From the NCBI RefSeq assembly GCF_003946045.1, contig NZ_RHNW01000011.1, positions 1 through 64,000 on the forward strand: a stretch of DNA of 64,000 nucleotides, given 5' to 3'. This DNA comes from Levilactobacillus mulengensis (GTDB taxonomy: Bacteria; Bacillota; Bacilli; Lactobacillales; Lactobacillaceae). A program made the position numbers and the translations under genes. The notes beneath the pieces are model-generated. The model had not been told where the DNA came from, ran no database searches, and saw only the letters and a program-made list of their open reading frames with translations. This document shows positions 8,065 through 17,607 of this stretch, piece after piece; positions within the stretch are counted from its first letter, which is position 1; every line of letters begins with the position of its first letter.

Positions 8065-10932
8065 ATGCGGAACAATAAGGATAGGGGAGAACAACTTACT
8101 CCTACACACAGCAAGTGGCTGTTCATTAGTCTGACGATTGCGGCACTAAGTACAGGAATCGCCATTAGTGGTGAGACGGCTAACGCTGATACGGAACCCG
8201 CGACTTCCCAAATTAGTGATGAATCAACGCAAAATGATGTTGATTCAGATGTGAAAGCACCAAAAGCAGAAGTTGCCGATACAGCGAAAGATGAAAATCC
8301 TGACGCTGGTTCGGATAATCAGTTAGATGTTGAAAAAGATGAGAATAGTTCCAACCAGTTAGACAATGAAGAAGATAATGGTGAAGACACGATTGATGAG
8401 GATGAAGAAAAGTCTGAGGATGAGACCGAAGATGAGACCGAAGAACCTGTCAGTCCAGCAAATACGCCTGATGAAACGGTGACACCCGCTCCAACGAATG
8501 AGCAAACCGAAAAATCTGATTTTACCTTTCACCAAACTAGTGAGAACACAGTTGAAGTAACCGGGTATACAGGTGCAACACAACAGCAGGCCGATGGATC
8601 AGCACCAGTTTCAGGTTATAGTACCGAGATTACAATTCCAGATATGTATGAAGGCAAGTATGTTTCTGGTATCGCGGATAATGCGTTTAACAATGACGGT
8701 TCGGCTAATGATCACTTAACGATTGTTCCCGCGCTGACTAAGGTCACCCTGGGGAAAAACTTAAATTACATTGGACAGAATGCCTTTGCCAACAATGCGT
8801 TAACGTCTTTGACGTTGCAGGGAGCCACCTGGATCAACATCAAGGAAGGCGCATTTAAAAATAATGAATTGACTAACGTTGAATTGAATGGTGCCGTTCA
8901 GATTGAACAGGACGCGTTTAAGGGAAACCGGTTGACGACGTTAGTCTTGCCAGATACGGTGAACGCTATCGGCGCATCAGCATTTGAAAATAACCAGCTG
9001 ACCGATTTGACGTTGAGTACGGCACTGGAAAGTATTGGAACCTCAGCTTTTGCTAATAACCAAATTGTTGGGGCACTGGTCTTACCAGCAAAATTAAAGA
9101 CGTTAGGCGAGTATGCATTTGCAAATAATCGCTTAACGTCAGTGACCCTTAATCAGGTGTTAACTGATTTAAACACGGGAACCTTTGCCAATAATCAGTT
9201 AACTGGACTATTAACCATTCCAGACAATATTGTTCGGATTGGAGATAGTGCTTTTAGCAACGACAAAAAGAAGGGAACCGGTCTGACCGAGCTTCATTTG
9301 GGGACCGGTGTTCAGTACATTGGCAATCAGGCGTTCACGGATAACGCACTGACAAACTTAGAAATACCTGATACGGTAAATAAAGTTAGTGTTGGGGATG
9401 AGGCGTTCAGCGGCAATCAGCTACAGACGCTCAAACTAGGGAAAAATGTCAGTACAATTGGGAATTCTGCGTTTGCGGACAATCAGTTAACGGAGATGCT
9501 TAATATTCCTGATTTGGTTGAAAAAATTGGTAATCAAGCTTTCATTGGTAATCAGTTGACCGGACTGGATTTAGGTAGTCAGATTACCTCGATTGGTGAT
9601 TTTGCCTTTGCGAATAATCAGTTGGGTGGTACGCTTATCTTGCCTGAAAAGGTTAGTCTTGTGGGCAAATCAGCTTTCGAAGGTAATTCATTGACAGGAC
9701 TACAGTTAGTCAATAAAGAGGCCTCTTTAGGTGATAGTGCTTTTGCAAGGAATGCGTTGGGAAAAATTAATTCAGCGGACATGACCTGGTCAAATGGGGA
9801 CAATGTCTTCAGTAATCAGAAAGCATTAACACTAGCAAATGTGCCAATGTCGACAACGTCAGCCCACAATATTAAGGGGCTTTTAGTTAAACAACTTAAC
9901 ATGAAGCCTAGTGATATTGGGCAGTTAACGTTTACTCCGAGTGACGGAACTAGTTTGAAATATGATGAAACGACTGATAGTTTGTTGTTACCTCAGGTTT
10001 TTGACACAAGTCATGATGGTGAATTGACAGTTACGTTCACAACGAACACGGCATTTACTGGTCAGCTTGGGTTTCGGGCCCTGACTTTGGACCTACATGT
10101 ATGGACTTTTTCGGGCCAAGTTGAAATACCAGTTGCTATCAAAGATATTAATAGCAAGTACGTCTTTAAGAGTATTTGGTCCGCTGTGGTTAGTGGTCAG
10201 GTAGGATCGACCCAATCAGTTGCTGTGCCAGTCATGGCTGGTTATCGAATTCTTAATCCAGATACGCAGCGGGATATAACCACTTTTACCGCCTCGATTG
10301 GTCCAAACAGGGTAACGACGCCAGATACAATCGAGTATTTGCAAGTCGCATCCGATGGCAACGAGTCAGGGACGACGACACCCACAAAGGAAACGGAACC
10401 GGTTGACCCTGAAACGGGCGAGACTGTAACGCCGCATCCAGATGGCAGGGCTGAAACGACTGCAACGTCGAATCCAACTGGCAACACGCCAGATAGATTA
10501 TCCGATAAAACGGTGACTGATGGAACAACTAGCACATTAGATGAATCAGCCAACCATCAGATTGGCTCAGAACAGAAAAAACAAGTGCAGGTACAAAAAG
10601 CGTGGGCGCCAGTGCAATATCGGCTAGCGAACGCGCCGGTTGCGAGACAATCGGGCAAGCGGGCGCATGTTGCCTATATTTCTGCTCAACCAAAGATACA
10701 ACAAGCGGATTGGGCAAGTCGTCAGGCAGAGACACCGGCTGACTCAGTTGACGTCAATGGCTCAATGACTGAATCGGTATCGACCCAACGCATGGGGCAA
10801 GCTAAGATGGTCATGACGGCAACATCGCTGCCACAAACGAGCGAACAAAACAGTCAGCGGCGCTGGTTAGGAGCCATTGGATTAGCGGCCGCTAGTTGGC
10901 TGGGGTTTACGAAGAAAAAACAAGATGATTAA
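8065..10932 (+). CDS. LPQTS-anchored BspA-type leucine-rich-repeat surface protein (2)
   Basis: A 955-residue paralogue of the preceding protein. The start is the ATG at 8065, behind GAAGGGA; upstream in-frame codons lack a ribosome site. A signal peptide, KWLFISLTIAALSTGIAI, is cut near ETANA. A very acidic stalk rich in Asp and Glu occupies about residues 55-140. About 17 repeats of the IG..AFANNQLT type follow from about 200 to 580, then a beta-rich domain. LPQTS lies near residue 922, with a hydrophobic helix and a KKKQDD tail. The base composition is clearly more AT-rich than protein 1. It would be exported by Sec and linked to peptidoglycan by sortase; the ligand is unknown. Confidence 0.9.
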   Translation: MRNNKDRGEQLTPTHSKWLFISLTIAALSTGIAISGETANADTEPATSQISDESTQNDVDSDVKAPKAEVADTAKDENPDAGSDNQLDVEKDENSSNQLDNEEDNGEDTIDEDEEKSEDETEDETEEPVSPANTPDETVTPAPTNEQTEKSDFTFHQTSENTVEVTGYTGATQQQADGSAPVSGYSTEITIPDMYEGKYVSGIADNAFNNDGSANDHLTIVPALTKVTLGKNLNYIGQNAFANNALTSLTLQGATWINIKEGAFKNNELTNVELNGAVQIEQDAFKGNRLTTLVLPDTVNAIGASAFENNQLTDLTLSTALESIGTSAFANNQIVGALVLPAKLKTLGEYAFANNRLTSVTLNQVLTDLNTGTFANNQLTGLLTIPDNIVRIGDSAFSNDKKKGTGLTELHLGTGVQYIGNQAFTDNALTNLEIPDTVNKVSVGDEAFSGNQLQTLKLGKNVSTIGNSAFADNQLTEMLNIPDLVEKIGNQAFIGNQLTGLDLGSQITSIGDFAFANNQLGGTLILPEKVSLVGKSAFEGNSLTGLQLVNKEASLGDSAFARNALGKINSADMTWSNGDNVFSNQKALTLANVPMSTTSAHNIKGLLVKQLNMKPSDIGQLTFTPSDGTSLKYDETTDSLLLPQVFDTSHDGELTVTFTTNTAFTGQLGFRALTLDLHVWTFSGQVEIPVAIKDINSKYVFKSIWSAVVSGQVGSTQSVAVPVMAGYRILNPDTQRDITTFTASIGPNRVTTPDTIEYLQVASDGNESGTTTPTKETEPVDPETGETVTPHPDGRAETTATSNPTGNTPDRLSDKTVTDGTTSTLDESANHQIGSEQKKQVQVQKAWAPVQYRLANAPVARQSGKRAHVAYISAQPKIQQADWASRQAETPADSVDVNGSMTESVSTQRMGQAKMVMTATSLPQTSEQNSQRRWLGAIGLAAASWLGFTKKKQDD

Positions 10933-10943
10933 TAGCAACGCTG

Positions 10944-10981
10944 AAATGGGACAGATTCCAACGAATTTGGCCCATTTTTTT
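10944..10981 (+). terminator. Possible terminator between surface proteins 2 and 3
   Basis: AAATGGG pairs with CCCATTT across a 20-nt loop and is followed by a T run. No promoter is evident in the 81-nt gap after it, so some readthrough into the third gene is likely. Confidence 0.6.
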
Positions 10982-10990
10982 CAGGAGAGG

Positions 10991-11014
10991 ATGGGGTTCC
11001 AACGACAAAATTAA
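10991..11014 (+). CDS. Leader ORF of 7 codons, coupled to surface protein 3
   Basis: ATG at 10991 starts the peptide MGFQRQN and ends with TAA at 11012-11014. The stop overlaps the next start as TAATG. The only good ribosome site in the gap, GGAGAGG (10984-10990), sits directly before this ATG and about 23 nt before the large gene. Coupled translation is inferred. Confidence 0.45.
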   Translation: MGFQRQN

Positions 11015-14000
11015 TGACGGAAAACCGGCCATTGACGGCTGGACAGAAAAAATGGTTGTCAACCGGTCTAACGGTGATCAGTTTGAGTGCAGGCTTGGCG
11101 TTGAATGCCAACATTCTCAAGGCCCAGGCGGCAGACCAGCCGGCAACGACCGCCAGTAGCAGTTCGGTGACCGCGGTCACCCCTAGTGAGCCGACGACCA
11201 CTGACACGGCGGATAAGACTAAGGAATCAACGGCGACAGAAACAGACAGCACCAAGACTACCGAGAAACAGTCTGCGGGGGATGAGGACGCCGAAAAGAA
11301 TCAGTCGACCGCGACTGATGAACAGTCGGATACGGAATCGCAGCCTGATGTGAAAGAAGAAACGCCGGCTGAACCTGTAGCACCACAGAATCAGGGGCCA
11401 TCGTCATCTGAGCTAAACGATGATGAGAAGACGGCTGGGAGTGATGAGAAAGATTCAAAACAGTCCGACCAGTCTAAGGTAGTCAAGTCAGTTCAAAAGC
11501 AACAGGTGAAGCCGGCAGATAACGATAAGAAACAGACAGTGCCACCAGTAGAAACGACTGATGAGAAGACTGATCAGCAGAAGTTTGTGGTGGCTGACAG
11601 CCAATTGTTTAGTTCGCGGTTATTTTTGTCACGCATGAATGTACCTATGGCTGCGAACTTGTTGGCTGATATGGCCGATACATCTGTTGAGACGCCGACT
11701 ACTGAGACGGATAAGAATGGGGTTGTTTATCAAAAAGTTACGAGTCAATATGGTGATTCGTATACTATTACCGGCTACACAGGAACTAGTTCGGAGGTTA
11801 CCATTCCGGATGTTTTTGACGGTGCGTGGGTGACAGCGATTGGTGATAATGCTTTTGCTGGTAAAGGATTAACGAGTGTAACTTTTGGTGCGAATATTAC
11901 CTCAATTGGTAATAGTGCGTTTCAAAACAATAGCCTCACTAGTGTCATTTTGCCTGACAAATTAGGTGTGCTAGGAAAACAAGCATTTGAGCATAACACG
12001 TTAAAGAGCATTACATTTGGGGAACATACTACTGTTTGGGATATTAGTGATGAGGCCTTTGCAAACAATGCTTTAGAAAAGCTTTCACTACCCGATTCAC
12101 TTACGGAAATTGATGATTCAGCATTTGAGAATAATCTATTGAATTCGGTTCAGTTGGATGAGGGCTTAACAACTATTGGTACAAGTGCTTTTGCCAACAA
12201 TCGATTGACTGGGGCATTGACAATTCCAGATGCTGTTACAACAGTTGGGGCCTCGGCCTTTGCGGGTAACCCTGATGGTACTGGTAATCAGCTGACAAGT
12301 GTGACCTTTTCTGGGGGACAACTCCAAGAGATCTTTGATGATGCCTTTATGAATAATGCTTTGAAGACAGTTAGCTTTACTAATCATGATAAGAATCCTT
12401 TGTTAGTTGATGATTCTGCATTTGCTGATAATGGTGACTTAACTCAGTTAACTTTGAATGATGGTCTTAAAAATATTGGGCCAAATGTGTTTGCCGGGGA
12501 TAGTCTTTCTGGTACGTTAAAGTTGCCCAATTCGTTAGAAACGATTGAAAAAAATGCATTTGCTGATAATGACTTAAGCGGAATAACATTGGATACCGTT
12601 GAAAGTAAGTTAAGTAGTATTGGGGAAGATGCTTTTTTTGGTAACCAGATTTCTGGTGCGTTGTCACTGGACGATAATTTAACGACTCTGGCGGCAGCCG
12701 CTTTTCAAAGTAATCAGATTAGCGATGTCCGCTTTGGCAATGACTCTGCATCAAGCAAGTTGACATCAATAGGAAATTATTCATTTGCAGACAATCCTCT
12801 TAATATTACGGTAGAGGAGGGTGGACTGGTTATTCCCAATAAGGTAACGTACGTTGGTATCTCATCTTTCAGCAGCAATGATGAGAACAAAGCGAGCCAC
12901 GTAGCTAAGTTGACGTTGGGACCAGCTGTGACGGATATTGGGGCTTCAGCCTTTGAGAATGATGGGCTGACTGGCGCGTTAGTTATTCCAGATAGCGTCA
13001 AAACAATCCGTGCTTCAGCTTTTAAAGACAATACATTGGATAGTGTGGCTCTAGGAAATTCAGTCACTTTGATTGATGATTCTGCGTTTGAGAACTCGGG
13101 CTCAACCAGTTCAATGGTCATTCCAAATAGTGTCAAGACAATCGGTTCATCGGCTTTTAAAAATACGCAGTTAAATAATTTAACGCTGGGTACCGGTATT
13201 ACCACGATTGGTTCATCAGCTTTTGAATATGCAGGACTGGTTAATAGTTTAGTCATTCCAAAGGATGTCAAAACGGTTGGCCCTAGAGCGTTTGCTGGTA
13301 ACAAGCTAAAAGATTTAACTTTAGGCCAAGGTCTAACTGGTGAAGATGGTAGTGTTGGCAATGAAGCCTTCGCTGAAAATGATTTACAGACGATTCATAA
13401 CACTGCAGAAGAAATTAAAAAAATTGAAAATTTAGGTGACGATGCTTTTGCAAACCAAGAAGAATTGACCGTTGAAGTTAGTCGTGAAGGAAATCGATTA
13501 ACTGGCGTGAAAAAAGCAATCGAGGATAAGCTGGGCTTAACATTGACTTCACCAGTGTTTACCTATGGCGGCACAGAACTAAAATATGATGATTCAGACG
13601 GCGGTACGTTAACATTTTCAGAAGAAATTAGTGGAACGAGTCTAGTATTAGCGGTAAGCTCGGGAACGACAGGAGGTAGCACGGATCATTCTGGGAATTA
13701 TGAAACTCAGAAGTTGACGTTAAAATGGCTCACAACCAGCAATTCTGGCACCAGCACGCCAGGTACACCAACGGCTCCTGAAACTCCTGGTACGCCAGGC
13801 GCATCGACACCAACCACGTCAACGACGCCTAAAAGCAAATTACCTAAGAATAAGTCACCTAAAGCCAAGTCACCAAAACCCAAGCACCCAACAACCAATA
13901 CCGGCAAAACAGCGCCCAAGCAGCCAGCAGGGAAGCCAACGCGGCAACCAGCCACGCAGTATCCCGTGCAAGCGCAAGGACACCGGGCGACCGCGACTGC

Positions 14001-14250
14001 TCGGCGGCCACAATCGCTGAGCTGGAATCAGCTCACCACGACGCGTGCAAACGGGGCCTCGACCCCCGCAACCGGCTGGCACTACAGCCAAGCTCAAGGT
14101 ATCTGGGTGGGGTCCGCTGGCACGCTAACGCCAGCCACCTCGGCGACGCTACCGCAAACGCGTGAACAGCCAGCGACCGGTTGGCAACTAGTCGGACTAG
14201 CCCTCTTGTCCGGCCTCAGTTGGTTCGGGTTACGGCGCAAACGCAACTAA
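11014..14250 (+). CDS. LPQTR-anchored BspA-type leucine-rich-repeat surface protein (3)
   Basis: A 1078-residue third paralogue. A signal peptide, KKWLSTGLTVISLSAGLAL, is cut near AQA. The stalk is rich in Ser, Thr, Lys and Glu to about residue 200. About 23 BspA-type repeats follow (ASAFENN, SIGNSAFQNN and similar) to about residue 830. Then come a short beta-rich domain, a Lys/Pro-rich linker that repeats KSPK and KPK, and LPQTR near residue 1046 with a hydrophobic helix and an RRKRN tail. The repeat core is AT-rich while both ends are GC-rich, so the gene looks mosaic. The ATG at 11014 has no close ribosome site; it overlaps the stop of a 7-codon leader ORF. A cell-wall adhesin role is inferred from the architecture. 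Confidence 0.9.
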   Translation: MTENRPLTAGQKKWLSTGLTVISLSAGLALNANILKAQAADQPATTASSSSVTAVTPSEPTTTDTADKTKESTATETDSTKTTEKQSAGDEDAEKNQSTATDEQSDTESQPDVKEETPAEPVAPQNQGPSSSELNDDEKTAGSDEKDSKQSDQSKVVKSVQKQQVKPADNDKKQTVPPVETTDEKTDQQKFVVADSQLFSSRLFLSRMNVPMAANLLADMADTSVETPTTETDKNGVVYQKVTSQYGDSYTITGYTGTSSEVTIPDVFDGAWVTAIGDNAFAGKGLTSVTFGANITSIGNSAFQNNSLTSVILPDKLGVLGKQAFEHNTLKSITFGEHTTVWDISDEAFANNALEKLSLPDSLTEIDDSAFENNLLNSVQLDEGLTTIGTSAFANNRLTGALTIPDAVTTVGASAFAGNPDGTGNQLTSVTFSGGQLQEIFDDAFMNNALKTVSFTNHDKNPLLVDDSAFADNGDLTQLTLNDGLKNIGPNVFAGDSLSGTLKLPNSLETIEKNAFADNDLSGITLDTVESKLSSIGEDAFFGNQISGALSLDDNLTTLAAAAFQSNQISDVRFGNDSASSKLTSIGNYSFADNPLNITVEEGGLVIPNKVTYVGISSFSSNDENKASHVAKLTLGPAVTDIGASAFENDGLTGALVIPDSVKTIRASAFKDNTLDSVALGNSVTLIDDSAFENSGSTSSMVIPNSVKTIGSSAFKNTQLNNLTLGTGITTIGSSAFEYAGLVNSLVIPKDVKTVGPRAFAGNKLKDLTLGQGLTGEDGSVGNEAFAENDLQTIHNTAEEIKKIENLGDDAFANQEELTVEVSREGNRLTGVKKAIEDKLGLTLTSPVFTYGGTELKYDDSDGGTLTFSEEISGTSLVLAVSSGTTGGSTDHSGNYETQKLTLKWLTTSNSGTSTPGTPTAPETPGTPGASTPTTSTTPKSKLPKNKSPKAKSPKPKHPTTNTGKTAPKQPAGKPTRQPATQYPVQAQGHRATATARRPQSLSWNQLTTTRANGASTPATGWHYSQAQGIWVGSAGTLTPATSATLPQTREQPATGWQLVGLALLSGLSWFGLRRKRN

Positions 14251-14261
14251 ATAAGCAACGC

Positions 14262-14295
14262 AAATAGGCCTGTGCCCCTTGGTACAGGCCTATTT
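14262..14295 (+). terminator. Terminator after surface protein 3
   Basis: AAATAGGCCTGT/ACAGGCCTATTT is a long near-perfect hairpin and could work in both directions. Confidence 0.85.
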
Positions 14296-14477
14296 CGTGT
14301 CCCAGCAGTTACGTAGCTAACCAACCCGGATGAGCGACTATTTGGCAGTCAAACGGTTCACCCCAGCAATATCCCCAGAATCACCCGAAAAAATTGACAT
14401 TCACCCCTAACTTCGCTAAAGTCAAACTAATAATTGCTCCAGACCATTTGTGTATTTGATAGAGAAAGTGGGGTCTT

Positions 14478-16445
14478 ATGATGGCAACAATTGTGAAACC
14501 GGAAGACCTGTTCGCCTTGCGTCCGCTGGCTCAACCAGTGAGTGATGGGCAGCGGGTGTACTACGTGGAGAGTCAACTAGACCAGCAGAAGAATGCCAGT
14601 CAAGCCGCTATTTATTCCGTCCAACTGGCGGATGGCAGTGATCGCCGGCGATGGAGTCCGGCCGATGTGAGCGTCAACGAACTGGCGTTAAGCCCGAGTC
14701 ACCTCTATTTAGCCTTCAGTGGTGTGGTCAAGGACCACACCCAATTGTTCCTGGTTCCGCTCAACGGTGGGGCGCCGGAACAGATTACGCGCGGGGATGC
14801 CGACATCAGTCAGCTGACCTGGGAAGCCAACACCGACGTGCTCTACTTTCAAACGACGACCGGCGCCAAGCGACCAGCAAAGGATGCGCTTCCTAGCGTC
14901 CAGGTCGTCGACAAATTACAATACAAAATGAACGGCCGCGGCCTCTTACCACAAGGCCTGACGTATCAATGCATTCGTTACCAGTGTGCCAGTCGTGACC
15001 AGTCTGTCGTCCTCGAACGCACGGATCCCTTTACCGTATCCGCGGCCAACGACCAGGGCCTCTTGTTCTCAACGGAACGCCTGCCTGAAGACGAGCACGA
15101 TTTCAGCGAGGGCGTTTACTGGCATCCCTTTGATGGGACGGCCGACCGGCTTCTAAATGAAAAGCTGCCCGCGGGGTCGTTCGACCAGGGACAGCTGGAT
15201 GCCGACGGCCAACACGTGTTGATGTGGGGCCAGGACAATCACATCCCCAACGTCTCGCAATTCCACGCGTGGTTGGGCAACCTCACGACCGGCGAATTGA
15301 CCGACCTGACCGCGCCCCGTGACGTGGAGGTCGGTGACATGCTGGCCGTTGACAGCCAACAGCGGCAGTCCGGCCAGTTTGTGGCTTGGCTGACGCACAA
15401 CACCTTTTTAACCTTGGAAAATGAACACGGGCGGTTGAGTCTGGTCAGTCAAAGCCTCGACGGCGACGCGAAACCGCGGACGTTGCTGGGTGGCGACCGG
15501 GCCATCACGGACTTTAGCGTGGTCGATGCCCAAACCATCGTCTTCACCGAGTCGACCATGACCAGTGTGAGCCGGTTAAAGGCCCTTAACGTCGCCACAG
15601 GCGAGGAGCGGGAGCTGACTAACCCCAATGCCGTCTACGAGGCCAAACACGCGCTGGTGGCCGGTCAGCGCTTCACCTTTAAGGGCGCGGCCGACTGGGA
15701 CATCGAGGGCTGGTATTTCCCACCAGTCACGCCGGCGCCCCAACATCCCGCCGTGCTCTACGTTCATGGGGGACCGCAAGTCGACTTTGGCTACGGCTTC
15801 TATCACGAGCTACAATTTCTCGCGGGCCAGGGGTATGGCGTCATCACCATAAATCCGCGCGGCGGCAACAGTTACGGCCAGGACTTTGAGACGGCTGTCA
15901 TCGGCCATTACGGCGAGGGCGACTTCGAGGACCTGATGCTGGGGACCGACGCGGCGCTGAAATTAGACCCGACGATTGATTCCAAGCAACTGTGCGTCAC
16001 CGGTGGTTCCTATGGTGGCTTCATGACCAACTGGATTGAGACCCATACCAACCGCTTCGCTGCGGCCGTCACGCAACGCTCCATTTCCAATTGGATCAGT
16101 TTCTACGGTACCAGCGACATCGGCTACTTCTTCACGCCATGGGAACTCAAGCAGGACATGCACAACATCGACGTGCTCTGGAAATTCTCGCCACTGGCCT
16201 ATGTGCAAGACGCCACGACACCGATTCTGGTGCTCCACGGCGAGGAAGACCTGCGCTGTCCCACTACCCAGGGCGAGGAGTTCTTCGTGGGCCTAAAGGA
16301 AGCCGGCGTGGACACCCAACTGGTCCTGTTCCCGAAATCAAATCACGAACTATCCCGTTCCGGCCTGCCAAACTTGCGGATTGAACGGTTAAATCGCATC
16401 AATCAGTGGTTCCAAGACCACTTACCAGCTAAGGAGGAACATTAA
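14478..16445 (+). CDS. S9-family serine peptidase (acylaminoacyl-peptidase type)
   Basis: A 655-residue prolyl-oligopeptidase-family enzyme, probably cytoplasmic. The N-terminal 400 residues have the WD/propeller-like pattern typical of S9C peptidases, which filters small peptides. The C-terminal alpha/beta-hydrolase domain carries the nucleophile in GGSYGGF near residue 511. The acid is in HGEEDLRCP near 591 and the histidine in KSNHELSRSG near 624. It would cleave short peptides or acylated N-termini. Two ATGs (14478 and 14481) follow GTGGGG. The proC start lies 3 nt after its stop, with the proC ribosome site inside its last codons, so the two are cotranscribed. A link to proline recycling is plausible. 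Confidence 0.9.
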   Translation: MMATIVKPEDLFALRPLAQPVSDGQRVYYVESQLDQQKNASQAAIYSVQLADGSDRRRWSPADVSVNELALSPSHLYLAFSGVVKDHTQLFLVPLNGGAPEQITRGDADISQLTWEANTDVLYFQTTTGAKRPAKDALPSVQVVDKLQYKMNGRGLLPQGLTYQCIRYQCASRDQSVVLERTDPFTVSAANDQGLLFSTERLPEDEHDFSEGVYWHPFDGTADRLLNEKLPAGSFDQGQLDADGQHVLMWGQDNHIPNVSQFHAWLGNLTTGELTDLTAPRDVEVGDMLAVDSQQRQSGQFVAWLTHNTFLTLENEHGRLSLVSQSLDGDAKPRTLLGGDRAITDFSVVDAQTIVFTESTMTSVSRLKALNVATGEERELTNPNAVYEAKHALVAGQRFTFKGAADWDIEGWYFPPVTPAPQHPAVLYVHGGPQVDFGYGFYHELQFLAGQGYGVITINPRGGNSYGQDFETAVIGHYGEGDFEDLMLGTDAALKLDPTIDSKQLCVTGGSYGGFMTNWIETHTNRFAAAVTQRSISNWISFYGTSDIGYFFTPWELKQDMHNIDVLWKFSPLAYVQDATTPILVLHGEEDLRCPTTQGEEFFVGLKEAGVDTQLVLFPKSNHELSRSGLPNLRIERLNRINQWFQDHLPAKEEH

Positions 16446-16448
16446 GTT

Positions 16449-17252
16449 ATGAAAATTGGTTTTATCGGCGTCGGCGGAATGGCTCAAGCCATAATCGGCG
16501 GCCTGCTCAAGGCGAAAACGTTTGCGCCTAGCGACATCATCGTGCACAGTCATCGTCCAGAAAGCTATGGCCCTTACGCTAAGGCCCACGGACTCCAAGC
16601 AGCAGCCAGTAATCCGGATGTTGCGGCGGCCAGCGACCTGGTCGTCTTAGCCGTGACCCCCAACGTGGCCAACGACGTGCTCCAGGAAATTGAAGCGCAA
16701 CTGGTTGACGGGCAAAAGACGTTGATCTCTATCGTGGCCGGGCTGTCCCTGACAGACATGGCCAACGTGGTGGGCGAAAACGTGCCAATTTTACGGACGC
16801 TGCCCAACGTGAACGTTGAGGTGGGCGCGGGGATGACCGCCGTAGCCGCCAACACGCATTTGACCGGGGATGACCTGGCCGCTGCGTTGCGCGTGTTCAA
16901 TACGATTGGCTCCACGACCACGTTAGCCGAAGACCAATTCGGCGTCTTCAGCGCGTTGGCCGGGAGTTCACCAGCCTACATCGACTTCTTCATCGACAGT
17001 CTGAGCCGCGCCGGCGTTAAGCACGGGCTAAGCAAGGACCAGGCCACCAAGATTGCGGCCCAAGCGACTTTAGGTTCCGCTAAAATGGTTCTGGAAAGCG
17101 ACAAGATTCCGTTTGCCCTGATCGACCAGGTCGCCTCACCAGGTGGTAGCACCGTGGCCGGGTTACTGGCGATGGAAGAGGCCGGGCTGATGACGGCGGT
17201 GGTCAAGGGTATCGACGCCACCATCAAGCGCGACGCCGGCGGTCCAGCTTAA
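16449..17252 (+). CDS. proC: Pyrroline-5-carboxylate reductase
   Basis: A 267-residue enzyme that reduces 1-pyrroline-5-carboxylate to L-proline with NAD(P)H. The N-terminal Rossmann motif GFIGVGGMAQAIIGG binds the cofactor. The C-terminal signature DQVASPGGSTVAGL, around residue 223, is the P5CR pattern. Family length is about 265-280. The strong site AAGGAGG lies in the end of the upstream peptidase gene. The stop codon overlaps the first helix arm of a structured repeat (17251-17480), which may end or stabilise the message. Confidence 0.96.
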   Translation: MKIGFIGVGGMAQAIIGGLLKAKTFAPSDIIVHSHRPESYGPYAKAHGLQAAASNPDVAAASDLVVLAVTPNVANDVLQEIEAQLVDGQKTLISIVAGLSLTDMANVVGENVPILRTLPNVNVEVGAGMTAVAANTHLTGDDLAAALRVFNTIGSTTTLAEDQFGVFSALAGSSPAYIDFFIDSLSRAGVKHGLSKDQATKIAAQATLGSAKMVLESDKIPFALIDQVASPGGSTVAGLLAMEEAGLMTAVVKGIDATIKRDAGGPA

Positions 17253-17480
17253 AGCACCTTTGCGTGTCGGGGAGTTCCGTTCCCGGCGGCGGGCTCAAGG
17301 CGCCCTGCTGTGGGGCCGGTTCCAGCCTGAGAAGCGGGCTTCCACCTCGACTTTGAGCCTGAGAAGCGGTCTCAAAGGTCGTCCCATGGGCTAAGCTGAG
17401 TGAGAAACCTCAGCTAAGACCATCGACACAGCCGGGCGCCTTGGCCCGCCTCTGGTCACTTTAGACTGGTTGGGTGCTTT
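17251..17480 (+). ncRNA. Structured repeat element, copy A
   Basis: This 230-nt copy folds as nested helices. The outer helix is AAAGCACC (17251-17258) with GGTGCTTT (17473-17480). P1 is GGCGGGC (17288-17294) with GCCCGCC (17444-17450), continued by CAAGGCGCCC with GGGCGCCTTG and by GCTGTG (17307-17312) with CACAGC (17427-17432). Two inner hairpins carry the loop CCTGAGAAGCGG; one has the stem CTTTGAG/CTCAAAG. A further hairpin is AGCTGAG/CTCAGCT (17394-17415). Related copies lie at 17608-17827, 23654-23872 and 57861-58073. Whether it acts as RNA or as DNA is inferred, not shown. Confidence 0.6.
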
Positions 17481-17607
17481 GAGTCTGGCTGCTCGGCTAT
17501 TGTGGACTAGCTGCCTAATGCTTTGAATGGTGTATTGTGGACGCTGTCATTTAAAATCAGTGCTACCAAGGACATGGACGACCGTAATACGCGATGCTAG
17601 TCGGTTA

